64,000 nt of DNA from Chondrosia reniformis (taxonomy: Eukaryota > Porifera > Demospongiae > Chondrillida > Chondrillidae): assembly GCA_947172415.1 (NCBI GenBank), contig OX359194.1, positions 6,268,401 to 6,332,400 on the forward strand. Direction: 5' to 3'. A program made the position numbers and the translations under genes. The notes under the pieces are model-generated. The model ran no database searches, had not been told where the DNA came from, and worked only from the letters and a program-made list of their open reading frames with translations. Positions 1-15,400 of this stretch are shown here, piece after piece. Position 1 is the stretch's first letter. Every line of letters starts with the position of its first letter.

Positions 1-405
1 GTTCGTGCAAAAACAGGATCTAATTTCGAAAGGTCTTAGAATGACACTCCCAGTAAGATAACAAACCTTAAGGGTGTCAGGTTATGTCCAAAGAGTGATA
101 TATTCAAATTTCATAGAAACATTCTTGTCTCCATTTTTGAAACTAAATAGAATCCCCCTCACACATTCCAATCACACAGTATTCACAACAGTATATTATT
201 CTGTTTATATAGTTAGGAAGTATGTATGTATAGATGTCATAGTGAAGATACTTAACTGCACCAGAAGTGGTAGATTTTCTTATTAAATCTTTGGAAGTGT
301 TCCACTTTTGAAGACTGAAAGTAAAATATAGTCTTCAAAGGTTAAGTTGTCCTAAAGATCTGCCTACAGCCAAAAGGAGCACATCTACAGATATCAGGTA
401 GTAAA
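1..405. other. Left-edge upstream DNA of the adhesion GPCR
   Basis: AT-rich sequence with no coding signature. The 70-codon open frame at 74-286 has no homology that I recognise and no splice partner. This stretch presumably holds the 5' UTR and promoter of the receptor that starts at 406. No clear TATA box or other element was identified. Confidence 0.4.
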
Positions 406-3400
406 ATGAACCACCTAATCAAAACTCTGGTGGTTTTCATCTCAGTCTGTTGGACTGTAACTGAGCAACAAACTATAAATTGTAGTAAGTCTTTACTTAA
501 CAGATATTACATGCACATAAACTTGTTTGTGGCTTTAATAAAATTTGTGTATACTACATGTATATATGGCTAATGTGGTTTAGACCATTCTATAACTTTT
601 GCACAAGGATACGATAATGCCTAAACTACAAAATGTCCTTTTAATTAGTTACAAAAGTTACAAAATGGTACGTATAAAGCCAAGTAAGCCATATTTGTAC
701 TTCTTATATACTCAAACGTTATGGTCTTATATTAGTATTATTATTATTGTTGTTGATTTAAGTGCATCATGTGCTGGACGCACACTATAGGGCTACATTG
801 CCCCATGTAGCACTGTACAAAGAGTAATGAAACATACATTTGGATGGATAAACACAATCCTTATAGCTTCTATATAATTCATCCCCTCCCAACAACCCTA
901 TCTTGAGCTCGAAATCTTCCCTGAGAGAATTGTTTATTCATGATCAGCCTCTGAATTCTCCAAAATCTATGGTTCCATTTTGACTCCAATTCCATCAGCA
1001 GTTCCTCCTTTCCTTTGAGCTCAAACCACCAAATACGTATATGTTCAGTATTATTATTTTAATATATATTATGGACAGTTGAGCTTTTCCTTTACTAAAC
1101 ATGCATGTATCCCTCTCACATCTTAATTACCATCATTTCCTTTAATACATTAATATATGTAATTAAAAATTAAAATTTAACAATTAGAATTAAAAAACAT
1201 ACATATATACAAAATGTTATCCTTTTATCCTTTACAGCCATTACAGATTTCACAGCCGAACCTCTCCCTAGTAACACACAGATGGAACAAGTGACAGTTA
1301 TGCTCCAATGGATGGATCAGCCTAATGCTACCTACAATCTCATTTATTATGAGACTATGAACTCTTCTGATGATAGAACCATTGATAACATAACCACACC
1401 CTACAATGTTACCAACTTGACAGCTTGTACAACCTATATCTTTGAACTCACTGTATTTAATGATACCGGTATGCCCTGTCCCAATAATCCAACGATTATG
1501 CATGAAACAGCCTTAAATGGTAAGTATATTATCAAAAACAAATTTGAGACTTATACTTATAGTTATAACTGTTATATTAACTGTAGCATGAAAAATGAAG
1601 GACTACTTTAAATTGCTTTATATATATAGTGAGATAAATAATTAAGTTTTAATTCTAAAGTACGTATATTAATGCCTCTTAAATACGTATACCTTATGAA
1701 CAGTTGAAAATGGTAAGATTAGCGTCTTTAAAATAATACTTTCAGAACCTTAAAAATTATTGATGATACATAATGATGACTGTATTCTTGTAGATCCACT
1801 GGATGTCTCCATTGACTCACCACCTAATGATCCTGTTGAAAGGACAGTAGGTACTAGTGTTACATTGAATTGTACATGGGACTCTACAGCCTACTATTTT
1901 GGCTGGTACAAGGATGGCAGTCTGGTCTATGCACTGGATCTTGCTTCCGGTGAAGTGTTAAATAACACACTGAATGCTACGTCATCTTATGAGGGTAGGT
2001 ATTCAGAGTTGACCATCCCTGGTTCTAGTCTCGCTGATAGTGGTAACTACACCTGTGTTGTGAGTTGTGAAGCTAGAGATATGGCATTTGATGATATACC
2101 TGGAACACTGGAGGACTCAAAGGAAGTCTGTTTCTTTGGTAAGTCATACTGCTAGAATGACTTTTGAAAAGTTTGATTCTGAAGTGAATATCCTTTACAG
2201 CTGTTCCAGTTAACATTACTGGTCTTGAAATATCCATTCCCGCTGATGACCAAATGCCTGTGACAGCCATGATCACTTGGGATGCATTGTCTGGTAGCGA
2301 CCAAACTGGTATATCTGATGGATGTGCTGACACAGTGGAATACAATTTGACCATTTGTGATGTGAATGATACAATTGTCCATCAAATGACTTATTTGGAT
2401 GCCATGGCAACAGTGTACAATTTAGCATCCTGCAGCAACTACACAGCAAAGGTGCTGGCTGTCAATATACTCCAAAATGGATGGACTGCACAGAGAGAAT
2501 TTGAAACAGTTGAAAATGGTAAGATTGCCAACTTTTAATATACATAATTTCAGAAAGTTAAACTTTATTGATGATACAACATGATGATTGTATTCTTGTA
2601 GACCCAGTGACAGTCTCCATTGTCTCACCATCTGATGATCCTGTTGAAAGGACAGTAGGTACTAGTGTTACATTGAATTGTGCATGGTACCCTACAGCCT
2701 ACTATTTAGGCTGGTACAAGGATGGCAGTCTGGTCTATGCACTGGATCTTGCTTCCGGTGAAGTGTTAAATAACACACTGAATGCTACGTCATCTTATGA
2801 GGGTAGGTATTCAGAGTTGACCATCCCTGGTTCTAGTCTCGCTGATAGTGGTAACTACACCTGTGTTGTGAGTTGTGAAGCTAGAGATATGGCAGTTGAT
2901 GATATACCTGAAGCACTGAAGGACTCAAAAGAAGTCTGTTTCTATGGTAAGCCATACTGCTAAAATATCTTTTGAAAAGTTTGATTCTGAAGTGAATATC
3001 CTTTACAGCCGTTCCAGTTAACATTACTGGTCTTGAAATATCCATTCCCGCTGATGACCAAATGCCTGTGACAGCCATGATCACTTGGGATGCATTGTCT
3101 GGTAGCGACCAAACTGGTATATCTGATGGATGTGCTGACACAGTGGAATACAATTTGACCATTTGTGACATGGATGATACAATTGTCCATCAAATGACTT
3201 ATTCGGATGCCATGGCAACAGTGTACAATTTAGCATCCTGCAGCAACTACACAGCAAAGGTGCTGGCTGTCAATAAACTCCAAAATGGATGGACTGCACA
3301 GAGAGAATTTGAAACAGTTGAAAATGGTAAGATTGCCAACTTTTAATATACATAATTTCAGAAAGTTAAACTTTATTGATGATACAACATGATGACTGTA

Positions 3401-6400
3401 TTCTTGTAGACTCAGTGACAGTCTCCATTGTCTCACCACCTAATGATCCTGTTGAAAGGACAGTAGGTACTAGTGTTACATTGAATTGTACATGGGACTC
3501 TACAGCCTACTATTTTGGCTGGTACAAGGATGGCAGTCTGGTCTATGCAATGGATCTTGCTTCCGGTGAAGTGTTAAATAACACACTGAGTGCTACGTCA
3601 TCTTATGAGGGTAGGTATTCAGAGTTGACCATCCCTGGTTCTAGTCTCGCTGATAGTGGTAACTACACCTGTGTTGTGAGTTGTGAAGCTAGAGATATGG
3701 CAGTTGATGATATACCAGGAGCACTGAAGGACTCAAAAGAAGTCTGTTTCTATGGTAAGCCATACTGCTAAAATGTCTTTTGAAAAGTTTGATTCTGAAG
3801 TGAATATCCTTTACAGCCGTTCCAGTTAACATTACTGGTCTTGAAATATCCATTCCCGCTGATGACCAAATGCCTGTGACAGCCATGATCCCTTGGGATG
3901 CATTGTCTGGTAGCGACCAAACTGGTATATCTGATGGATGTGCTGACACAGTGGAATACAATTTGACCATTTGTGACATGGATGATACAATTGTCCATCA
4001 AATGACTTATTCGGATGCCATGGCAACAGTGTACAATTTAGCATCCTGCAGCAACTACACAGCAAAGGTGCTGGCTGTCAATAAACTCCAAAATGGATGG
4101 ACTGCACAGAGAGAATTTGAAACAGTTGAAAATGGTAAGATTGCCAACTTTTAATATACGTAATTTCAGAAAGTTAAACTTTATTGATGATACAACATGA
4201 TGACTGTATTCTTGTAGACTCAGTGACAGTCTCCATTGACTCACCACCTAATGATCCTGTTGAAAGGACAGTAGGTACTAGTGTTACATTGAATTGTACA
4301 TGGGACTCTACAGCCTACTATTTTGGCTGGTACAAGGATGGCATTCTGGTCTATGCACTGGATCTAGCTTCCGGTGAAGTGTTAAATAACACACTGAGTG
4401 CTACGTCATCTTACGAGGGTAGGTATTCAGAGTTGACCATCCCTGGTTCTAATCTCGCTGATAGTGGTAACTACACCTGTGTTGTGAGTTGTGAAGCTAG
4501 AGATATGGCAGTTGATGATATACCAGGAGCACTGAAGGACTCAAAAGAAGTCTGTTTCTATGGTAAGCCATACTGCTAAAATATCTTTTGAAAAGTTTGA
4601 TTCTGAAGTGAATATCCTTTACAGCCGTTCCAGTTAACATTACTGGTCTTGAAATATCCATTCCCGCTGATGACCAAATGCCTGTGACAGCCATGATCAC
4701 TTGGGATGCATTGTCTGGTAGCGACCAAACTGGTATATCTGATGGATGTGCTGACACAGTGGAATACAATTTGACCATTTGTGACATGGATGATACAATT
4801 GTCCATCAAATGACTTATTCGGATGCCATGGCAACAGTGTACAATTTAGCATCCTGCAGCAACTACACAGCAACGGTGCTGGCTGTCAATAAACTCCAAA
4901 ATGGATGGACTGCACAGAGAGAATTTGAAACAGTTGAAAATGGTAAGATTGCCAACTTTTAATATACATAATTTCAGAAAGTTAAACTTTATTGATGATA
5001 CAACATGATGACTGTATTCTTGTAGACTCAGTGACAGTCTCCATTGACTCACCACCTAATGATCCTGTTGAAAGGACAGTAGGTACTAGTGTTACATTGA
5101 ATTGTACATGGGACTCTACAGCCTACTATTTTGGCTGGTACAAGGATGGCAGTCTGGTCTATGCAATGGATCTTGCTTCCGGTGAAGTGTTAAATAACAC
5201 ACTGAGTGCTACGTCATCTTATGAGGGTAGGTATTCAGAGTTGACCATCCCTGGTTCTAATCTCGCTGATAGTGGTAACTACACCTGTGTTGTGAGTTGT
5301 GAAGCTAGAGATATGGCAGTTGATGATATACCTGAAGCACTGAAGGACTCAAAAGAAGTCTGTTTCTATGGTAAGCCATACTGCTAAAATATCTTTTGAA
5401 AAGTTTGATTCTGAAGTGAATATCCTTTACAGCCGTTCCAGTTAACATTACTGGTCTTGAAATATCCATTCCCGCTGATGACCAAATGCCTGTGACAGCC
5501 ATGATCACTTGGGATGCATTGTCTGGTAGCGACCAAACTGGTATATCTGATGGATGTGCTGACACAGTGGAATACAATTTGACCATTTGTGACATGGATG
5601 ATACAATTGTCCATCGAATGACTTATTCGGATGCCATGGCAACAGTGTACAATTTAGCATCCTGCAGCAACTACACAGCAACGGTGCTGGCTGTCAATAA
5701 ACTCCAAAATGGATGGACTGCACAGAGAGAATTTGAAACAGTTGAAAATGGTAAGATTGCCAACTTTTAATATACGTAATTTCAGAAAGTTAAACTTTAT
5801 TGATGAAACAACATGATGACTGTATTCTTGTAGACTCAGTGACAGTCTCCATTGACTCACCACCTAATGATCCTGTTGAAAGGACAGTAGGTACTAGTGT
5901 TACATTGAATTGTACATGGGACTCTACAGCCTACTATTTTGGCTGGTACAAGGATGGCAGTCTGGTCTATGCACTGGATCTAGCTTCCGGTGAAGTGTTA
6001 AATAACACACTGAGTGCTACGTCATCTTACGAGGGTAGGTATTCAGAGTTGACCATCCCTGGTTCTAATCTCGCTGATAGTGGTAACTACACCTGTGTTG
6101 TGAGTTGTGAAGCTAGAGATATGGCAGTTGATGATATACCAGGAGCACTGAAGGACTCAAAAGAAGTCTGTTTCTATGGTAAGCCATACTGCTAAAATAT
6201 CTTTTGAAAAGTTTGATTCTGAAGTGAATATCCTTTACAGCCGTTCCAGTTAACATTACTGGTCTTGAAATATCCATTCCCGCTGATGACCAAATGCCTG
6301 TGACAGCCATGATCACTTGGGATGCATTGTCTGGTAGCGACCAAACTGGTATATCTGATGGATGTGCTGACACAGTGGAATACAATTTGACCATTTGTGA

Positions 6401-9400
6401 CATGGATGATACAATTGTCCATCGAATGACTTATTCGGATGCCATGGCAACAGTGTACAATTTAGCATCCTGCAGCAACTACACAGCAACGGTGCTGGCT
6501 GTCAATAAACTCCAAAATGGATGGACTGCACAGAGAGAATTTGAAACAGTTGAAAATGGTAAGATTGCCAACTTTTAATATACGTAATTTCAGAAAGTTA
6601 AACTTTATTGATGATACAACATGATGACTGTATTCTTGTAGACTCAGTGACAGTCTCCATTGACTCACCACCTAATGATCCTGTTGAAAGGACAGTAGGT
6701 ACTAGTGTTACATTGAATTGTACATGGGACTCTACAGCCTACTATTTTGGCTGGTACAAGGATGGCAGTCTGGTCTATGCAATGGATCTTGCTTCCGGTG
6801 AAGTGTTAAATAACACACTGAGTGCTACGTCATCTTATGAGGGTAGGTATTCAGAGTTGACCATCCCTGGTTCTAGTCTCGCTGATAGTGGTAACTACAC
6901 CTGTGTTATGAGTTGTGAAGCTAGAGATATGGCAGTTGATGATATACCTGAAGCACTGAAGGACTCAAAAGAAGTCTGTTTCTATGGTAAGCCATACTGC
7001 TAAAATATCTTTTGAAAAGTTTGATTCTGAAGTGAATATCCTTTACAGCCGTTCCAGTTAACATTACTGGTCTTGAAATATCCATTCCCGCTGATGACCA
7101 AATGCCTGTGACAGCCATGATCACTTGGGATGCATTGTCTGGTAGCGACCAAACTGGTATATCTGATGGATGTGCTGACACAGTGGAATACAATTTGACC
7201 ATTTGTGACATGGATGATACAATTGTCCATCGAATGACTTATTCGGATGCCATGGCAACAGTGTACAATTTAGCATCCTGCAGCAACTACACAGCAAAGG
7301 TGCTGGCTGTCAATAAACTCCAAAATGGATGGACTGCACAGAGAGAATTTGAAACAGTTGAAAATGGTAAGATTGCCAACTTTTAATATACGTAATTTCA
7401 GAAAGTTAAACTTTATTGATGATACAACATGATGACTGTATTCTTGTAGACTCAGTGACAGTCTCCATTGTCTCACCACCTAATGATCCTGTTGAAAGGA
7501 CAGTAGGTACTAGTGTTACATTGAATTGTACATGGGACTCTACAGCCTACTATTTTGGCTGGTACAAGGATGGCATTCTGGTCTATGCAATGGATCTTGC
7601 TTCCAGTAAAGTGTTAAATAACACACTGAGTGCTACGTCATCTTATGAGGGTAGGTATTCAGAGTTGACCATCCCTGGTTCTAGTCTCGCTGATAGTGGT
7701 AACTACACCTGTGTTGTGAGTTGTGAAGCTAGAGATATGGTATTTGATTATAAACCTGAAGCACTGAAGGACTCAAAGGAAGTTCTGTTATACGGTGAGA
7801 ATTTTAATATATAAATTCTTGCATACAGTGTACGTACCATTGCCATGTTTGTCTGTACAGGTGTACCTGAAACTGTTGAAGGTTTAACTGCTAAAGTTGT
7901 TGATGGATCTCCAGAAGTAAAAGTCCTTGTTCAATGGAGCAAACTCCTCCCCAATGAGACTGGTATACCAGTTGGAGGGAGTACCTCTCTGGTATACACT
8001 GTTAGGGTATCCTATATGGGAGCTACTCCACTGGAGATGGCAGTGATGGAGTCTGAAGCTACATTTGATAATCTACCTGCTTGTGAAAATCTAACAATAT
8101 CTGTAACAGCTAGCAACACATTGCAAGTGTCTACATCTACTGAAGTTGTTTTTACTACAAATGAAATGGGTAAATACATGCTATATATAATTATATTTTC
8201 CTACGAGCTAAATCAAGGAGAATTTATGTTTGTACATTTAGGAGAAATTGTATATAAAGATGTTAAACCTAGTTTGTTTACCTAAGTGCCTGCATCTTAC
8301 AAATTCTAATTAAGCAGTTGTATTTTCCTTTTAAGTTGCACTTTTTGCTAATGTGAGATGTTACATCTGTGTATAAACTTGATGAACATGCTTCTTTCTT
8401 ATTTAATGTAGCACTACCAACTAAAATCAATATATCTCCAAATAGCAGTGTGTCTGCATGTCCTAAGGATAGTCCTACTTTGACATGTACTTCTGATGAA
8501 CCTGTATTCTATATAGCATGGTTCTATAATGGAAGTCCCATATATGGGAAAAATCTAATCTCTATGACAACTGATATGATGGATGGCAGAGTGTCTGCAA
8601 ATAGTACTTCAACTTCATTAACTATTCCATCAGTCATGAATGAAGATGCTGGAGGGTACATATGTGCCTTCAGTTGTAGAACAGCTGCCCTTGATCTAAC
8701 TCAGATACCTCAGGATCTACGGGAACAGGTCACAGTGACTGTGAAAGGTGCTGATAATTGTTACTGTTATATATGTATGTACGTATGTATATGTATACGT
8801 ACGTATGTTTGTATTTTAATTTTTACAACTGACTAAACAAGCTATAACCAATATGGCATTAACTATAGTGTGTCTCCACCACAGATACCTCAATATCAGT
8901 GGTTGGAGAGAGCTCAAGGCTTTATGGAAATGGTGACACTATTCAGTTGGAATGTAATTACTCTGATGATTTGATGTTCATTGGATGGTGGAAAGATGGA
9001 GAAATGATAGCTAATTCCTCTTTTATGATGCTGGAGATATCAAATGTTAGCAGAAACAACTCTGGAGTTTACGAGTGTAGAGCAATTTGTACCAGTGATT
9101 TCACTGGAGAAGCTCCAGAAGTTTATATGGACAATGTGACTGTGACAGTAGTTGGTAAGTGTGATTGTTGATGACGGTAGGTTCTTTTAAATTTATATAC
9201 GTACCTGTTGCCATTCACACAATGTGCTGATAATGGGGATTAGGTACCATATAGTGAAGAAAATCCTACGCTTTGGTTTTAATTTGTTGCTGGTGGTTTC
9301 TTTAGTCAGAGATGCAAATTTCATGTATTTCTTCTCTTTATAAGCTATATTGGTCCTGGTCTGGCAGAATGCTGTGACAATGGACTATATACATATCCAA

Positions 9401-12400
9401 AACAGTTATAAAGTCCATTGTCTAGGACTTTCACTGAAATCTTATTCCTCAGCTATATATTACACTTGCCTCTGGGTTATATATATATAACTATTACATA
9501 TTTCAAAGATACGTAAATATATCCTGTATATTATGCTAACCAGCCAAGTGACCACAGTCTTATGTTGGCTATAGTCAGCATATCTTTAAGTAACGTTTTC
9601 ATCATATAGTCTTTGCACAGGTTTGTGCAATTAACTCGATTGGTTTATATTGTACGTACGTATATATATTTAATAGCAAAATATACTGTATCTCCCACAG
9701 AGCCACCTAGCAAGCCTATGATATTGTCCTGCAATGAAAGTCTTGGGATTGACACTTCAACTATTCGATGGGATATGCCAACTGATTTTGGAAATGATCT
9801 GAATATCACGTTTGACATCAACATCCTGGCTAAGCCAATGTTACCACAAAATATCATCTCAGCTACTATACCTGCCAATGCAAGTGGTCTCACTAACACC
9901 TCTCATCCCTTTACTGGCCTGCAACCATACACTGTTTATCGTGTCTTTGTGTCAGCAGTAAACAGGCTAAGGGAAAGTGATGCAAGTATCTGTCAGTTTA
10001 GAACTTTGGAAAATGGTAATTAACAGAAATTGCAAAATATAATATTATGTAATTGTGTGAGTACATTTAGGTATACAGTCCCATAATTACCTATTGAAGC
10101 ATAGTAATACCTTTTCCTCAATACATATATTATGGAAACAGTCAATATACGTACTGAATGATGGAGTGTTTGATTATCCATATATACATATTATATTATG
10201 TGTATCTACGTATATATGTATACAAGTCAAATATTGTGATGTACATATATATAGACAATCATATTTTATTTACCTATATAGCACCACTTTAGTCACAGAT
10301 GCAAATCTCATGTATTTCTTCTCTTTATAAGCCATATTGGTCCTATAGCTAGTCTGGCAGAATGCTGTGACAATGTACTATATACATATATAAAACAATT
10401 ATAAAGTCCGTCATCTTGGACTGTCACTGAATTCTTACGTATATTCCCCAACTATAGCCCTTGTCTCTGTCTCTGGGTGTCTCTGGGTTATATATAACTA
10501 TATTATGTATATTATAACTAGTATAGTATAGTATATTATAACTACGTATTACATATATTACATATATGTAATACGTAGTTATATATATGTATATGAAATA
10601 GTGAATAATCACTGGATTCAAAGATATTTACTGTATATTATGCTAACAATCCAAGTGACCACAGTTTTATCTCAGCTATAAGGCAGCATATAATTCACTT
10701 CATTTAACCTAGGAATAGAAATACCAAGGATAGTTTCTAATAACGGAACGTCTGTCTCAGTTAGCAGAGATGATTCCATAGTCCTCTCCTTCTCCATCAC
10801 ACAAGCCATGCCTCCAGTCTCACCTGACGACATTGTGTGGACAATAACAAACAGCAGTGGTACATTTGACTTAGGAAGTGGTGAAGGAGATAATTATGTG
10901 TTTTCTGAAGACAGACTCACATTGAGGATACAAAGGGCCAGAAGAGTAGATGCAGGGACATACAGTGTTGATGCTAGCAATGCGGTTGGAACAGCTTCAG
11001 CTGAGATTACCCTCATGGTCACTGGAGGTACATACCACTGGTTATGCTTTATTGCAATATTCATAACATGGAACTACATGTATACCTTATTCCCACAATA
11101 TATAAATAGCCATGAAAAATCTAAGATACCATTTTCCTACATGCTATGCCTATTCTGTAAAAGAGCCTATAGAGGAACTAAACCTGAAGAGAGCTTTGGA
11201 TGAAGATACAGGAGTCTTTTCTTCCTTCTTTTCCCTTCTTTCATCTTCTTCTCCACTGGGTCAGACAACCGTTTCTGGGAATTCCACCCATCATCAGTGA
11301 TCCTGGGAGTCTTTGTCTTTTTCTTTATCTTGATCTTCTGTGAATCCTTGGCTATATCATATATATCATATCATATCCTATCATATCCTATATCATTTGT
11401 TATACAGTATCCCCTCAAGTAACCACTCCTCTGAGGAACACAACTGTTGTGGAAGGCCAAAGTCTCATCTTAACATGTGCTGCAGTGGCGGACCCTAGCC
11501 CAGTGTTTGTGTGGAGATTTAGAGGAGAAAGGATCTCTGCTATCGCTAACAAGTATGAGATTGTCAGTAACAATAGTGTCAGTACATTGACAGTTGTTGG
11601 AGTTGGGGGAAGTGATGAGGGAGACTACAACTGTTCAGTTTCCAACAGATTTGGTCCAGACAGCACATCAGCTTTCATTACCATACTGGGTATAGTTCTG
11701 TCATACATACATACATACATATGTACGTACATACATATATATATTACACAGTGTCTCTTTATTTACATATATATAGGAAATAAATGTGAAAGAGAATACA
11801 CAGTACATGCATGGTTTCTTTACCTGCTTGTTTGTAACTGTACAATTTTGGGTTAATTATTTATTTCTTATGCAATACCAGGTCCACCAACATTCTTGAT
11901 GACACCTTCTGAGATTCGTGATGTTGTTGAGGGAGAAGTCCTGACTGTAGAATGCCAGGCCATTTCCAATCCACCTCCATCAATAATCTGGATGAAGGAG
12001 AGCTCTATCCTAAATATCGGTACATCTGAAAGTGTTCAAGACAGAGTTGCAATAGGCAGATTAATGATAAGCAACTTAAGCTTAAGTGATGCTGGAGAAT
12101 ATTCATGTGTTGCTATGAATGAGATCGGAAACACATCATCTCCTACATTCACTGTAAATATAGTAGGTCAGTTAGAGCATGTACAAAACATCTGAGGTAC
12201 CGGGACTTGATTCTCACTTTGATTATAAATAGATTTATGTAATAGATTTACCCAGCTGTCCTATGGTTGATGTGGCCAGCAACCAGCTGGTTAAGATGGC
12301 CCCTCCCACTGGAAATGGGCTGGGTCACTGTTTATCAGCTTGTTCTGAAAACACCACTAATTAATGTGAATTCATCATATTTATGCTTAGCATGTACTGT

Positions 12401-15400
12401 ATGTATACACATACGTATGTACATATACGTATATACAGTGTATTTTAGTATTTTAATCATCCTCTTCAGTGAGACCAACTATTTCAGTTATAAGAGAAGC
12501 TTTTGATACTGTTTTTCATGATGGTCAACTGGAAAGGGAGGAAGGATCTACTATCACTCTCCAATGCACAGCTAGTGGACTACCTCAACCTTCCATACAA
12601 TGGTTGAGAAATGAAGCTATACTACAAGGAGATGGAACACGCGTGACAGTTACATCCACCCCTGATTCTGAAAATGGTGATGGTATCTTGAATAGAACCA
12701 GCTCCTTACATTTTACCAGACTGCAGTTAAGTGATGCTGCACAGTACTCCTGTAGAGCAGTGAGTGGATTTGTGGCTCCCATTATTGGTCAAAATGTGTG
12801 GCAATTTGATCTTTTGGTAAAAGGTGAGATCACAGAATGGTATTCCTATATAGAGTAAATATAAACTACCAATAATGTGGGGAGTATGCCTTTACGTATG
12901 TGTACAGGTGTTGTAGAATTTATCTCTATTATGTATTTACAATATGCGTGCGTACAGTACATACTGTATATCCTCATATATTTGTATATGGATACAATAG
13001 ATATATATATATACGTACATTATCATGAGTATACTAATTTATGAGACTCAGCAACAATTGTATTTAAAAACAAATTGAACGTTTCGACCCGGAGGTCTTC
13101 ATCAGCATAATCATACATTATCATATACATACGTATATATATTAAACTGGTAGATCTCCAAGTAGCCTTGTCAGTAGCTAGGGTTATCAGGGTTTTAATG
13201 TGAACCTTTAAAATGTTATTATAGCCTTTAATAACTGTGATTCTGGTCCATGTCAAAATGGAGGCAGCTGTATTGATGGAATTGATGACTTTACTTGTAT
13301 GTGTACTGCCTTTTCAAGTGGATACTATGCAGGGAAAACATGTTCTGAAGGTAAACAAGTTTATATATACTTATGTCTTTAGATTGTAGAGGTGTTGTGC
13401 ATTTATATACTTCATAAAGCTGTATTTTATATATATATACCACACTGTGATTATCTAATATATAGAATTTATTTTATAGACTTTCTCTATGTATGTACGT
13501 ACGTATACGTATGTATATTCGTAGTATTATTTCAAGGAAATTGTGGATATTAATGTTGATTTCATTGTAGAGGTCATTGAAAATACTCCACCTGTAATCA
13601 CTGAAGATCCAGAAGACAAAGATGTAGCTCTGTATAGTTCAGTAACTCTATCTTGTTTGGCAGAAGGCAACCCTGAGCCCCTTATTCAGTGGTACATAGA
13701 TGATAAGCCTTTAAATGTGTTTGGCCAAGCGTATACAATCAGTTCTGTTCAACCAAATGACAGAGGATTTTACCACTGTAAAGCCATCAGTATAGCATTT
13801 AGTGACATAGTTGATTCAAAGCCTGCATTAATCTTGATTAAAGGTACGTACGTACACCTGTACATATCAATATGGAATGTGAACATACATATGTACGTAT
13901 ATAGTGAAAATTAATACTTTATTGATGTACGTATGTATATATGTTTTATATTTGAAGGACTTATTCAGCAGACAGTTACTATTGACTTGTCCCGTAGAAG
14001 GAGAAGGCAGGACAGTGAATACAGTAGTTTTATAGAAGAAGTGGGTTCATTGGTATTGTAAGTACATACATAATATGATAATATATATACGTACGTATGG
14101 GTACTGTACATTATTTACCTACAGTATATATATGTATGTAGTCAAATTAATGTATACACTCCATGTATATATGTACAAGTAAATAAAAAACATTTACAAA
14201 AATGATGTTAGAAGTAGAAATGGCAGTGTTCACTAATACATCTGCAAAAAGCATCGAAACAAGACACTGATTATATGATAAGGCTAATCATACAGAAGTT
14301 GCATATATACTGAAATTTAAGTAACTTAACCATACACTTCTGTGTTTGGGCGCACTAACCTTAAGTAGGAATGGTGCGCCCAAACACAGAAGTGTATGGT
14401 TAAGTTACTTAAATTTCAGTATATATGCAACTTCTGTATGATTAGCCTTATCATATAATCAGTGTCTTGTTTCGATGCTTTTTGCAGATGTATTAGTGAA
14501 CACTGCCATTTCTACTTCTAACATCATTTTTGTAAATGTTTTTTATTTACTTGTATTCCCCCTTTTTTCCTCTTAATATTACTTGTTTTAAATTGATTTG
14601 AAAGTTTTCTTGGCGAAGATCTCAAAATAACGTCTTAGACAAGAGAAATCTGCCGAAAACCATGATCTCTTAATTAAAAAATGGCGTCCGAGAAGACCAC
14701 AATTTTCGCTCTTCACAATTAACATGCTTATTGTAGAGCGCATTCAGATTTAGGGCTGTCTATTCCCTAGTTCCGAAATATTTATGACGATTTATAACTA
14801 GTACGTGCCCGCACAAGTTCGCATATTAGCGCTAGTCTATTCAATAAAAGAAGAAGAAGAAGAAGAAGAAAAAATGAATTTTGGAAGTGGGTCTATTCCT
14901 AGTTAGCCGCTTTTTGAACGCTATAGAGCGTGTAGAGCGTCGAAACATGTTTTGGCATTTAGGAAAGCGTGCATTAATCGCTGCAAATAACCGAATATAA
15001 CCGAAAATCGCTTCGTTGGCGATTTATTAGGTGTTGATTGCTAATACATTGGATAGGGCGGCCATTTTTTTTTCCGGCCATTCCTGCTTAGAGAGTACTA
15101 CCGTACTCTCTGATATGCATATTAATATACAGCTATGTACTGTATATCCGTAGCTTGATTATACATCTTAATCTCAGGTCAATGCTCTCTTATCTGGTAT
15201 GGAGCTTACACTTCAGAGTGGCAATGGTACTCTGAAATCAGAGATAATAAGTGTTTCTTCTCTACCTGATGCTCCTGATAACATTCTTCTAGTGACCACT
15301 GTCACTGACACAGATCAGTCCACGGAAATCCCCCAGTTGTCCACTCTACTGGCAGCACCGCTGCAAGAGGTCGTCCAGGAAGCATCTCAAGTCATCAACC

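Noticed and set aside
2073-7479. Recurring minus-strand open frames of 69-96 codons every 808 bp
   Set aside because: Antisense shadows of the Ig and FN3 exons; they recur only because the array does.
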